From Holtiella tumoricola (GTDB taxonomy: Bacteria > Bacillota > Clostridia > Lachnospirales > Cellulosilyticaceae), in NCBI RefSeq assembly GCF_027857615.1, contig NZ_JAQIFT010000029.1, positions 1-64,000 on the forward strand: a stretch of 64,000 nucleotides of DNA, read 5' to 3'. The notes under the pieces were generated by a model that saw only the letters and a program-made list of their open reading frames with translations, made no database searches and was not told the DNA's origin. Made by a program: the position numbers and the translations under genes. Positions 25,862-34,613 of the stretch are shown one piece after another. Positions within the stretch are counted from its first letter, which is position 1; every line of letters begins with the position of its first letter.

Positions 25862-25917
25862 ATAAAAATAGAGGAGTGATAGAACTAGTGGGGTAGTTCC
25901 GTCACTCCTTTATTTTT
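25862..25917 (+). terminator. Terminator of the heme operon
   Basis: AGGAGTGA (from 25872) pairs with TCACTCCT (to about 25909) with inner pairs GAACTA / TAGTTC, flanked by A and T runs that also allow leftward use. Confidence 0.8.
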
Positions 25918-26004
25918 GAAATTGTTAATGAAGTTAAGTGATATACAAAAAAGTAAAACAAAAAATACAAAAAGTAAAATGATTAGACTGCTAAATTATT
26001 ACTA

Positions 26005-28095
26005 TTAAAGGCTGAATAATAAATCGCCATAAGTTGGGTATGGCCAGTAGGTGCGTCCTACTAAAGTTTCGATTTCATCTGCTACAGCACGTAATTCTTG
26101 CATGGCTGGGAAAACAGAATCTTTGTAGTAGTTAGCTTTTTCTTGTTCATTAGCAAAAGTTGATGAAATTAAACATTCATCTAAAGCATTGAGCTTTTTG
26201 TAAAGGCATCCAGATAAAGAAGAAAGTTCATTGATAAGTCCCTCTTCTAAGTCACATGAACATGTTGTAGATAGAAGTGCACGTTTGTGTAGTGCAGCTT
26301 GAGTAAGATGATCAACATAGCTTACTACAGCAGGAATAATATCTTTCTTAACCATCTCAATCATAGTAAGTGATTCGATATGAAGCACTTTAGAATAGCC
26401 TTCTAATAAGATTTCGTAACGAGAGTAAATTTCTGACTCTGTGAAAATCTTATGTTTTGTAAAGAGCTCAATGTTTTTAGGAGCAATGAAATAAGGAAGT
26501 GCATCTGGAGTAGACTTAAGGTTGAGTAAACCACGATGCTCAGCTTCTTTAACCCATGCATCCGCATAGTTGTTACCATTGAAGATAATACGTTTGTGTT
26601 CTTGAAGTGTTGATTTGATGATAGATTGAATAGTAGCTTGGAAGTTATCGCAACTTTCAAGTTGGTCAGCAAAACAAGATAACGCTTCGGCAACAATTGT
26701 ATTAAGAATAACGTTAGGGCCAGAGATAGAAAGGGCTGAACCAAGCATACGGAATTCAAACTTGTTACCAGTAAAAGCAAATGGTGAAGTACGGTTACGG
26801 TCAGTGGTATCCTTCTTGAAACGAGGTAGAACGTCTACACCAATTTCCATATAAGCAGCAGCTTTTTTGTCATAGCTACTATCTTTTTCAATGGATTCTA
26901 AAATAGCAGTAAGCTCTTCACCTAAGAACATAGAAACGATAGCAGGAGGTGCTTCATTTGCACCAAGTCTATGATCGTTACCAGCACTTGCTACGGAAAG
27001 GCGAAGAAGGTCTTGGTACTCATCTACAGCTTTAACAACAGCAGCTAAGAAGAGAAGGAACTGGGCATTTTCTTCAGGTGATTTGCCAGGTTCAAGAAGA
27101 TTGATACCCGTATCTGTACTTAAAGACCAGTTGTTGTGTTTACCACTACCGTTTACACCTGCAAATGGTTTTTCATGAAGAAGGCAAACAAGACCATGAC
27201 GTTTTGCAACTTTTTGCATGATTTCCATTGTAAGCTGATTGTGATCGGTAGAGATATTAGAAGTTGTAAAGATAGGAGCAAGTTCATGTTGACCAGGCGC
27301 AACTTCATTATGCTCAGTTTTTGCTAAAATACCTAATTTCCAAAGCTCTTCATCTAGTTCTTCCATAAATGCAGCAACTTTTGGTTTGATCGTACCAAAG
27401 TAGTGATCATCTAATTCTTGACCTTTTGGAGGCTTAGCACCAAATAGAGTACGTCCACAGAAAATAAGATCTTTACGTTTTGCAAAAAGGTCTTTATCAA
27501 CAAGGAAGTATTCTTGTTCTGGACCTACTGTAGTAAGCACTTTTTCTACATCTTCATGACCAAAAAGTTTAAGAATACGAATGGCTTCTTTATTAAGTGC
27601 TGACATAGAACGAAGAAGAGGTGTTTTTTTATCAAGCGCTTCTCCGCCATATGAGCAAAAAGCAGTAGGAATACATAGTGTATTATCTTTGATAAAGGCA
27701 AATGAAGTAGGATCCCAAGCTGTATAACCACGTGCTTCGAAAGTAGCTCTTAAACCACCTGATGGGAAACTTGAAGCATCGGGCTCACCTTTAATCAGTT
27801 CTTTACCAGAGAACTCCATGATAATAGAACCATCTGAAGTAGGTGAAATAAAACTATCATGTTTTTCAGCAGTGATACCTGTCATAGGTTGGAACCAGTG
27901 TGTAAAGTGTGTAGCACCTTTTTCGATAGCCCAATCTTTCATAGCGTTAGCTACAATATTGGCAATAGATAAATCTAAGCTAATCCCTTGATTGATACAA
28001 TTTTTTAAAGCTTTATAGGTAGACTTTGGAAGTCGCTCACGCATTACATGGTCATTGAATACCATACTTCCAAATAGTTCTGTTACATTTTTCAT
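26005..28095 (-). CDS. glnN: Glutamine synthetase type III
   Basis: Makes glutamine from glutamate, ammonia and ATP. At 696 residues it has the large GSIII size (type I is about 440). Marks include NEVAPGQHELAPIF (about 260-273), NGSGKHNNWSLST (about 315-327) and TSPFAFTGNKFEFRMLGS. AGGGAGGA precedes the ATG. It lies downstream of asnA on the same strand with a 92-base gap. The window therefore has two glutamine synthetases, type III here and type I at 34614. Confidence 0.96.
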   Translation of the reverse strand: MKNVTELFGSMVFNDHVMRERLPKSTYKALKNCINQGISLDLSIANIVANAMKDWAIEKGATHFTHWFQPMTGITAEKHDSFISPTSDGSIIMEFSGKELIKGEPDASSFPSGGLRATFEARGYTAWDPTSFAFIKDNTLCIPTAFCSYGGEALDKKTPLLRSMSALNKEAIRILKLFGHEDVEKVLTTVGPEQEYFLVDKDLFAKRKDLIFCGRTLFGAKPPKGQELDDHYFGTIKPKVAAFMEELDEELWKLGILAKTEHNEVAPGQHELAPIFTTSNISTDHNQLTMEIMQKVAKRHGLVCLLHEKPFAGVNGSGKHNNWSLSTDTGINLLEPGKSPEENAQFLLFLAAVVKAVDEYQDLLRLSVASAGNDHRLGANEAPPAIVSMFLGEELTAILESIEKDSSYDKKAAAYMEIGVDVLPRFKKDTTDRNRTSPFAFTGNKFEFRMLGSALSISGPNVILNTIVAEALSCFADQLESCDNFQATIQSIIKSTLQEHKRIIFNGNNYADAWVKEAEHRGLLNLKSTPDALPYFIAPKNIELFTKHKIFTESEIYSRYEILLEGYSKVLHIESLTMIEMVKKDIIPAVVSYVDHLTQAALHKRALLSTTCSCDLEEGLINELSSLSGCLYKKLNALDECLISSTFANEQEKANYYKDSVFPAMQELRAVADEIETLVGRTYWPYPTYGDLLFSL

Positions 28096-28187
28096 AAATA
28101 AATCCTCCCTTATAAAATTAAGTTAAGTACACAGTTGTGTGAAATATGTGAGGTATATAGTAATCATCTTGTCAAAGTGTTTATTGA

Positions 28188-29195
28188 TTAAAGCAATACA
28201 ATATCGTTCGCATTACAGAAAACTTTTGTAGCATCATCCCAAATAGAAGATTGAACTTCTCCTATATGCGCTTTACCTAAAAGAAGCATACAAAGGCGAG
28301 ATTGGCCAATACCACCACCCATAGTAAGTGGTAATTCATTGTTAAGAAGCATTTGATGGAAGAGGAATTTACGACGGTCATCACAACCAGCTTTGGTAAG
28401 TTGGCTATCTAAGCTTTCAGCATCTACACGGATTCCCATAGAAGAAACTTCAAATGCCATTTCTAATACATCATTCCAGAATACGATATCTCCATTTAAT
28501 TTCCAATCATCATAATCAGGGGCTCTACCATCATGTTTTTCACCAGAGGCTAAGAGGTCACCAACTTGCATAACAAAAGTAGTAGGGTGCTCTTTAACAA
28601 AAGCATTTTCTCTTTCTTTAGGAGTGAGGTTAGGATATAAATCTTCTAATTCTTGTGTTGTAACGAAAGTAATATCTCTACTAAGTGTTGTTGTAATACT
28701 TGGATAAGATGTTTTGAGAGAGTCTAAAGTATCACACATTGCACCTACAATAGCAGTAACCGTTTCTTTTAAGTAAGCTTCGTTACGTGTAGCAGCAGTA
28801 ATGATTTTTTCCCAATCCCATTGATCGACATAGATGGAATGTAAATTTGACATTTCTTCATCACGTCTAATAGCATTCATATCTGTATAGAGACCTTCTC
28901 CAGCACTAAAACCATATTGATGAAGTGCATAGCGTTTCCATTTTGCAAGAGAATGTACCACTTGAGCAGTTGTGCCTGTTTCAGCAATATCAAATGCAAC
29001 CGGGCGTTCAACACCATTTAAGTCATCATTAATACCAGTGTTTGGATCAACAAATAAAGGTGCAGAGACACGTTTTAAATTTAAAGCCTTAGTTAAACGA
29101 TCTTCAAAAGTTCTTTTGATGAACCCAATAGCCGTTTGGGTTTCATAAAGTGATAATTGTGGACTATAACCTTTTGGAACAAAAATTTTACTCAT
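28188..29195 (-). CDS. asnA: Aspartate--ammonia ligase
   Basis: Ammonia-dependent asparagine synthetase, a class II tRNA-synthetase-like fold of 335 residues. Diagnostic segments are SLYETQTAIGFIKRTFEDRL, QWDWEKII and, near the C-terminus, TMGGGIGQSRLCMLLLGKAH. The ATG at 29195 is 7 bases after AAAGGGG; the ATG two codons upstream is too close to it. A strong promoter and a leader terminator lie upstream (29225-29310), so transcription probably is attenuated. Divergent from the glutamate synthase operon. Confidence 0.95.
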   Translation of the reverse strand: MSKIFVPKGYSPQLSLYETQTAIGFIKRTFEDRLTKALNLKRVSAPLFVDPNTGINDDLNGVERPVAFDIAETGTTAQVVHSLAKWKRYALHQYGFSAGEGLYTDMNAIRRDEEMSNLHSIYVDQWDWEKIITAATRNEAYLKETVTAIVGAMCDTLDSLKTSYPSITTTLSRDITFVTTQELEDLYPNLTPKERENAFVKEHPTTFVMQVGDLLASGEKHDGRAPDYDDWKLNGDIVFWNDVLEMAFEVSSMGIRVDAESLDSQLTKAGCDDRRKFLFHQMLLNNELPLTMGGGIGQSRLCMLLLGKAHIGEVQSSIWDDATKVFCNANDIVLL

Positions 29196-29224
29196 AGACA
29201 TACCCCTTTCGATTTGGAAAATAA

Positions 29225-29265
29225 AAAAAGGCGCTGTAGGTCAATAAATAACCTACAGCGCCTTT
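29225..29265 (-). terminator. Leader terminator (attenuator) of asnA
   Basis: A perfect 15-bp stem: 29227-29241 with 29251-29265 (AAAGGCGCTGTAGGT read on the minus strand, 9-base loop), then a run of seven T on the minus strand. It lies about 10 bases after the predicted transcription start and 30 before asnA, so it must be bypassed for expression. Confidence 0.8.
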
Positions 29266-29280
29266 GCTGATGTTAATAAC

Positions 29281-29310
29281 AGTATATGACCGAACCAAAT
29301 CAAAAGTCAA
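29281..29310 (-). promoter_or_regulatory. asnA promoter
   Basis: On the minus strand TTGACT (29310-29305), 18 bases, TATACT (29286-29281). Confidence 0.7.
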
Positions 29311-29443
29311 CTATAATTTTTGGAAAAATGCAATTTAATTTTTAAAAATATCGTTAGATAAGTATAAGTAGGGATTTAAACTTGTTCTTAAAATAAAAAT
29401 GCAAGTTGTACAACTTATAAAATCATTTTAAAGGAAAATTATC

Positions 29444-29472
29444 TTGACAATTTTAGGTCAATAAAATACAAT
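29444..29472 (+). promoter_or_regulatory. Promoter of the glutamate synthase operon
   Basis: TTGACA (29444-29449), 17 bases, TACAAT (29467-29472). Confidence 0.75.
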
Positions 29473-29484
29473 TTAGATATGAAC

Positions 29485-29545
29485 AAAGGCGTTCATCAAA
29501 TGAAAAAACCACAGGGGTTTTTGACTTTGATGAGCGCCTTTTTTG
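29485..29545 (+). terminator. Leader terminator (attenuator) of the glutamate synthase operon
   Basis: AAAGGCGTTCATCAAA (29485-29500) pairs with TTTGATGAGCGCCTTT (29526-29541) with one bulge, plus an inner AAAACC / GGTTTT stem, then a T run. It starts about 6 bases after the predicted transcription start, mirroring the asnA leader. Confidence 0.8.
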
Positions 29546-29570
29546 CATTTTATCGAAGGAGGGATTGGAA

Positions 29571-30662
29571 ATGAAAAAAGAGGGTGAAATTAGAATACCT
29601 TCAGGTTGTGCTATATCTGGTATTTTTTCTAAAAGCGGGAAGTTAATGAGTGGAGAAGCTATTATAAAATCAATAGAAACTATGCATGATCGTTCTAATG
29701 GTTTAGGAGGAGGGTTTGCAGGATATGGAATTTACCCTGAATACAAGGACCTCTATGCTTTCCATTTGTTCTATGAAGATCAAAATGCAAGGGTAGAGTG
29801 CGAAAGATTTTTGGAAAGACATTTTGATCTTGTTAACTTATCAAAGATTCCGATTCACAAAACACCTAAAATTACAAATGAACCTCTTATGTGGAGATAT
29901 TTTGTGAATCCATTACCAACAAAACTTAAAGATAGCCAGCTTGATGAACAAGAATTTGTAGTACGCTGTGTAATTAAAATTAACACAGAAATAAAAGGAG
30001 CGTACGTATTTTCAAGTGGTAAGAATATGGGCGTATTTAAGGCAGTAGGATTCCCAGAAGATGTGGGAAGATTCTTCAGATTAGAAGAATATGAAGGCTA
30101 TTCTTGGACTGCACATGGTAGATATCCAACCAATACACCAGGTTGGTGGGGAGGAGCCCATCCATTTGCAATGCTTGATTTATCAGTAGTGCATAACGGT
30201 GAAATCTCATCTTATGATGCGAATAGACGCTTTATAGAGATGTTTGGATATAAGTGTAATCTCTTAACAGATACTGAAGTTATTACCTACATTATTGACT
30301 TCTTAAGTCGTAAGCAAGGTCTTAAGCTTGAAGAGGTTGCAGAGGTTATTGCAGCACCATTTTGGAGCACAATAGATAGCCAAAGTTCTACAGAAAAAGA
30401 AAGACTTACATACTTAAGAAATGTATTTTCAAGTTTATTAATTACAGGTCCATTTTCACTTTTAGTAGGATTTGAAGGCGGCTTAATGGCTATTAATGAT
30501 AGGCTTAAACTTCGTTCTATGGTTATTGGTGAAAAGGATGATAAAGTTTATTTTGCCAGTGAAGAATGTGCAATCCGCGTTATAGAGCCAGAATTAGACA
30601 AAGTATGGACACCAAAAGGTGGAGAGCCAGTTATTGTAACACTAGAAGGGAGTGAAGCTTAA
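29571..30662 (+). CDS. Glutamate synthase, glutaminase (GATase II) subunit
   Basis: 363 residues. The class II amidotransferase domain corresponds to the N-terminal part of large GltB. The nucleophile is probably the Cys in PSGCAISGIF, about residue 13, so a 12-residue propeptide would have to be removed as in other GltB proteins. Other marks are ARYPTNTPGWWGGAHPFA-like HGRYPTNTPGWWGGAHPF and VVHNGEISSYDAN. The ATG at 29571 follows AAGGAGGG; a TTG two codons earlier is closer to it. First gene of a five-gene split glutamate synthase operon; it would feed ammonia to the FMN subunit. Confidence 0.9.
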   Translation: MKKEGEIRIPSGCAISGIFSKSGKLMSGEAIIKSIETMHDRSNGLGGGFAGYGIYPEYKDLYAFHLFYEDQNARVECERFLERHFDLVNLSKIPIHKTPKITNEPLMWRYFVNPLPTKLKDSQLDEQEFVVRCVIKINTEIKGAYVFSSGKNMGVFKAVGFPEDVGRFFRLEEYEGYSWTAHGRYPTNTPGWWGGAHPFAMLDLSVVHNGEISSYDANRRFIEMFGYKCNLLTDTEVITYIIDFLSRKQGLKLEEVAEVIAAPFWSTIDSQSSTEKERLTYLRNVFSSLLITGPFSLLVGFEGGLMAINDRLKLRSMVIGEKDDKVYFASEECAIRVIEPELDKVWTPKGGEPVIVTLEGSEA

Positions 30663-32167
30663 TGGCTATTAATTATATATATCCTGAATATGAAGTCGTA
30701 AGAAATGAGAAACGTTGTATCGGTTGTAAAGTTTGCGTAAGACAATGTGCAAATGGTGTACACAGCTATGATGAAGAAAATCAATGTCTTATGGCCGATG
30801 ATGCAAAGTGTGTGAACTGTCATCGTTGCGTATGTCTTTGCCCAACTAAGGCACTTAAAATCGTTAAAACAGATCATACCTTTAAACAGAATGCACATTG
30901 GACTGGAGAAACAATTAATGAGGTTTATCGTCAGGCAGACACAGGTGGCGTACTTCTTTCTTCGATGGGAAATCCAAAGCCTTATCCAATTTACTGGGAT
31001 AAAATGCTTATTAATGCTTCACAGGTTACTAATCCTTCCATTGACCCATTAAGAGAGCCAATGGAAACAAAAGTATTTTTAGGTAAAAAACCTACAACTA
31101 TTGAAAGAGATGAAAACGGTGAGATTAAAAATAACTTGCCACCTCAAATAGAACTTTCAGTGCCTATTATGTTTTCTGCTATGTCATATGGTTCAATTAG
31201 CTACAATGCTCACGAAAGTCTTGCACGTGCAGCAACAGAACTTGGAATTCTTTATAACACAGGTGAAGGTGGGTTACATGAAGATTTCTATCAATACGGA
31301 CCTAATACCATTGTACAGGTAGCATCAGGACGTTTTGGCGTACACAAAGATTACTTAGAAGCAGGTGCTGCAATAGAAATCAAAATGGGTCAAGGGGCAA
31401 AACCAGGTATCGGTGGTCACTTGCCAGGGACTAAAATTGTGGGGGATATTTCTAAAACACGTATGATCCCAGAAGGATCAGATGCCATATCACCAGCACC
31501 ACATCATGATATCTACTCAATAGAAGATTTAAGACAGTTAGTGTATTCCTTAAAAGAAGCTTCAAACTATACAAAACCAGTTATTGTTAAGATTGCAGCT
31601 GTACACAATGTAGCAGCTATTGCAAGTGGTGTCGCACGAAGTGGTGCAGATATTATTGCAATTGATGGTTTTAAAGGTGGTACTGGGGCAGCACCTACTC
31701 GTATTCGTGACAATGTAGGTATTCCTATTGAACTTGCTTTAGCAAGTGTAGATGCAAGACTTAGAGAAGAAGGCATCCGTAATGAAGTATCTATCGTAGT
31801 TGGTGGAAGTATTAGAAATAGTGCAGATATCGTTAAGGCAATAGCTTTAGGAGCAGATGCTGTTTATATTGCAACAAGTGCACTTTTAGCACTAGGATGC
31901 CACTTATGTAGAAGTTGCCATGGTGGTAAATGTAACTGGGGTATTGCAACACAAGTACCAGAATTAGTTAAACGACTTAATCCAGAAATCGGTTATAAAC
32001 GTTTAGTCAACTTAGTTTCAGCATGGGAACATGAAATTAAAGAAATGATGGGCGGTATGGGAATTAACTCTATTGAAGCGCTAAAAGGTAACCGCTTAAT
32101 GCTACGTGGAATTGGCTTAACAGAGAAAGAATTAGAGATCTTAGGCATTCAACATGCAGGAGAATAG
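30662..32167 (+). CDS. Glutamate synthase, FMN-binding synthase subunit with ferredoxin domain
   Basis: 501 residues. Two N-terminal 4Fe-4S motifs (CIGCKVCVRQC and CVNCHRCVCLCP, about 20-65) precede the FMN barrel. The latter has GQGAKPGIGGHLPG, FKGGTGAAPTR and a C-terminal 3Fe-4S-type cluster CHLCRSCHGGKCNWG. It converts 2-oxoglutarate plus ammonia to glutamate using electrons through its iron-sulfur centres. The ATG overlaps the previous stop by 1 base. This is the archaeal-type split arrangement rather than one large GltB. Confidence 0.95.
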   Translation: MAINYIYPEYEVVRNEKRCIGCKVCVRQCANGVHSYDEENQCLMADDAKCVNCHRCVCLCPTKALKIVKTDHTFKQNAHWTGETINEVYRQADTGGVLLSSMGNPKPYPIYWDKMLINASQVTNPSIDPLREPMETKVFLGKKPTTIERDENGEIKNNLPPQIELSVPIMFSAMSYGSISYNAHESLARAATELGILYNTGEGGLHEDFYQYGPNTIVQVASGRFGVHKDYLEAGAAIEIKMGQGAKPGIGGHLPGTKIVGDISKTRMIPEGSDAISPAPHHDIYSIEDLRQLVYSLKEASNYTKPVIVKIAAVHNVAAIASGVARSGADIIAIDGFKGGTGAAPTRIRDNVGIPIELALASVDARLREEGIRNEVSIVVGGSIRNSADIVKAIALGADAVYIATSALLALGCHLCRSCHGGKCNWGIATQVPELVKRLNPEIGYKRLVNLVSAWEHEIKEMMGGMGINSIEALKGNRLMLRGIGLTEKELEILGIQHAGE

Positions 32168-32177
32168 GGGGAGAGCG

Positions 32178-32606
32178 ATGAAAAGGGTTTATGTCAATGA
32201 AAAGTGGTGTTTAGGGTGTCATCTATGTGAATACTACTGTGCTTTTGCAAACTCAGTAGAAAAAGATATGGTTAAAGCACTTAAAAATAAAACGGTTCAA
32301 CCACGCATTCAAATAGAAGAAAAAGATCAAGTTTGCTTTGCAGTATCTTGTAGACATTGTGAGGAACCACTTTGCGTAAAAGGGTGTATTACGGGAGCAC
32401 TTACAAAAAAAGATGGACTTATTGCAGTTGATAAAAACAAGTGTGTAGGTTGCTGTACATGTATTTTATCTTGCCCATATGGCGCGGTTAAGATGGCATC
32501 AGAGGGGATTGTTCAAAAGTGTGAACTATGCATGGGTAATCAAAGTGGGGAACCGGCATGTGTTAAAGGATGCCCTAATCAAGCGATTGTATATGAAGAG
32601 AGGTGA
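32178..32606 (+). CDS. 4Fe-4S electron-transfer subunit of glutamate synthase
   Basis: 142 residues, HycB/DmsB-like, with four cysteine clusters: CLGCHLCEYYC (about 11-21), CRHCEEPLCVKGC (about 58-70), CVGCCTCILSCP (about 88-99) and CELCMGNQSGEPACVKGCP (about 113-131). It should pass electrons between the flavoprotein and the FMN subunit. The start is ATG 32178 after GGGGGAGAG; the longer in-frame ATG lies within the previous gene and has no site. It overlaps the next gene. Confidence 0.9.
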   Translation: MKRVYVNEKWCLGCHLCEYYCAFANSVEKDMVKALKNKTVQPRIQIEEKDQVCFAVSCRHCEEPLCVKGCITGALTKKDGLIAVDKNKCVGCCTCILSCPYGAVKMASEGIVQKCELCMGNQSGEPACVKGCPNQAIVYEER

Positions 32607-32611
32607 GTAGA

Positions 32612-33850
32612 ATGAAATATGTTATTATTGGAAACTCTACAGCTGCTATTGGAGGGATAGAGGGGATACGTAGTCAAGATACTAATAGTGAGATCGTAGT
32701 CTTATCAAATGAAGCTTATCATACTTATTCAAGACCACTCATTTCCTATCTATTACAAGGAAAAACAGATTTTGAGCGTATGAAATATAGAGATGATAAT
32801 TTCTACAAAGAAATGAACTGTGAATTAAAATTAGAAACCTATGTTACAGCCATTCATCCAGATAAGAAAGAAATTGTTACACAAACAGGAGAAGTTATAG
32901 GCTATGACAAGTTACTAGTAGCAACAGGATCAAGGCCTTTTGTTCCACCTATTGAGGGATTAGAAAAAGTAGAAGACCCATTTACATTTATGACTTTAGA
33001 TTCAGCAAAAGCTCTAGAGAAAAAAATAAATGAAAAAAGTAGGGTACTCATTGTAGGTGCTGGATTAATTGGTCTTAAATGTGCAGAAGCAATCTCAAAA
33101 AAGGTAGCTAGCCTAACCGTATGTGATATTGCACCTCATGTACTTTCTAGTATTGTTGATATGGAGTGTGGAGAACGCTTAAAAAAGCATTTAGAGAATT
33201 ATAATATACAATTTAAATTAGGTACAGGAGTTCAAAAGTTAGATGCTCATACAGCCTATTTCCAAGATGGTACAACAGTTGAATTTGATATTCTCGTTTT
33301 AGCTGTTGGGGTAAGACCCAATGTAGAGCTTGTACAACAAGCTGGTGGTAGAGTAAATAGAGGGATTATCCTCGATGAATACTGCCAAACAAGTTTAGAA
33401 AATATCTATGCTGCTGGGGATTGTACTGAGAGTGTAGATCTGACAGATGGTAACCAAAAAATTCTGGCTATTTTACCCAATGCCTATAGACAAGGCGAAT
33501 GTGCCGGGATTAATATGGCATTAGGTAAGCAAAGATTTGATAAAGCTATTCCTATGAATGCCATTGGATTTTTTGGATTACATTTAATAAGTGCAGGTAG
33601 TTATGAAGGGGAAGAAATAATTACCCAAGATGAAAATAACTACAAAAAGCTTATTGTAAAAGATGATTTACTTAAGGGCTTTATGATGCTAGGTGATGTT
33701 GAAGGTGCAGGAATTTATACATCAATTATAAGAGAGCAAATTCCACTTAGTAGTCTTAACTTTGAACTTCTTAAAGAGAGACCAGGGCTTATAGCCTTCT
33801 CAAGAAATTATAGAGATGACAAGTTAGGAGGAAGAAAAAATGAACATTAA
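32612..33850 (+). CDS. FAD/NAD(P)-dependent oxidoreductase of glutamate synthase
   Basis: 412 residues, rubredoxin-reductase-like. An N-terminal dinucleotide fold (YVIIGNSTAA, about 2-11), a second fold for NAD(P)H (VLIVGAGLIGLKCAEA, about 140-155) and the FAD motif YAAGDCTE (about 268-275) are present. It presumably oxidises NAD(P)H and feeds the ferredoxin-like subunit, replacing GltD. ATG 32612 follows GAGAGGTGAG; a GTG three codons upstream is possible. The last codons overlap the next gene by 11 bases. Confidence 0.88.
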   Translation: MKYVIIGNSTAAIGGIEGIRSQDTNSEIVVLSNEAYHTYSRPLISYLLQGKTDFERMKYRDDNFYKEMNCELKLETYVTAIHPDKKEIVTQTGEVIGYDKLLVATGSRPFVPPIEGLEKVEDPFTFMTLDSAKALEKKINEKSRVLIVGAGLIGLKCAEAISKKVASLTVCDIAPHVLSSIVDMECGERLKKHLENYNIQFKLGTGVQKLDAHTAYFQDGTTVEFDILVLAVGVRPNVELVQQAGGRVNRGIILDEYCQTSLENIYAAGDCTESVDLTDGNQKILAILPNAYRQGECAGINMALGKQRFDKAIPMNAIGFFGLHLISAGSYEGEEIITQDENNYKKLIVKDDLLKGFMMLGDVEGAGIYTSIIREQIPLSSLNFELLKERPGLIAFSRNYRDDKLGGRKNEH

Positions 33851-34562
33851 TGTAGGAACAATGCACTTCCAAACTTTAAATAATAAAATTAGGAATTATA
33901 AAGAAGATACAATTGCATTAGATAATTGTATAGGACAGCGTTATATAGCAAGTGGGTTATCAGGTAAACATCTGATTATTAAAGGTACACCAGGAAATGC
34001 ACTTGGTAGCTATTTAGATGGTTGTGTGATAGAGGTATATGGAAATACACAAGAGGCTACAGGAGATACAATGAATGAAGGACTTATTTGTATTCATGGA
34101 TCGGCTGGAGATGCCACAGGATATGCTATGCGTGGTGGCAAAATTTATGTAAGGGATAATGCTGGTTATAGAGCGGGCATACATATGAAAGCCTATAAGG
34201 AGAAACAACCTCTTCTTATAATAGGAGGAAAAGCAGGAAGTTTCTTAGGTGAATACCAAGCAGGAGGAAACATTGTAGTGCTTGGGCTAAACTGTGAAGA
34301 TGAAGTTCCAGTAGGACACTTTTGTGGAACAGGAATGCATGGTGGCAAAATCTACTTACGTTGTGATAAGCTCCCAGCCGACCTTCCAAAACAAGTTGTA
34401 GCAAGAGTGATGACAGAAGAAGACGTAGAAGGTATTAGGCAAGATGTTGAAACATTTTGTGAGACATTTAATGTAGATAAAGAAAAAGTATGGTCAAAGA
34501 ACTTCTATGTACTAGAACCAGATACAAAAAATCCTTACAGACAACTCTATACCCATAACTAA
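33840..34562 (+). CDS. Glutamate synthase, GXGXG (GltB C-terminal-like) subunit
   Basis: 240 residues forming a right-handed beta helix with repeated G-x-x-G-x-x-x-G turns (GLSGKHLIIKGTPGNALGSY, GSAGDATGYAMRGGKIYV, GGKAGSFLGEYQAGGNIVVL). This corresponds to the C-terminal domain of large glutamate synthase, which has a structural role linking the catalytic domains. The start at 33840 follows GGAGGAAG and lies inside the end of the oxidoreductase gene, indicating coupling. Fifth and last part of the split enzyme. Confidence 0.92.
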   Translation: MNINVGTMHFQTLNNKIRNYKEDTIALDNCIGQRYIASGLSGKHLIIKGTPGNALGSYLDGCVIEVYGNTQEATGDTMNEGLICIHGSAGDATGYAMRGGKIYVRDNAGYRAGIHMKAYKEKQPLLIIGGKAGSFLGEYQAGGNIVVLGLNCEDEVPVGHFCGTGMHGGKIYLRCDKLPADLPKQVVARVMTEEDVEGIRQDVETFCETFNVDKEKVWSKNFYVLEPDTKNPYRQLYTHN

Positions 34563-34613
34563 TAAGCATTAGGAATATAATAAAAAGAATGCATATAAGT
34601 GGAGGCGATAAAA

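Noticed and set aside
29485..29545. Classical ANTAR twin-hexaloop target or glnA-type glutamine aptamer
   Set aside because: Only one hairpin with an inner stem is present, no pair of A..G hexaloops, and the glutamine-aptamer consensus is not seen. It is recorded only as an attenuator.
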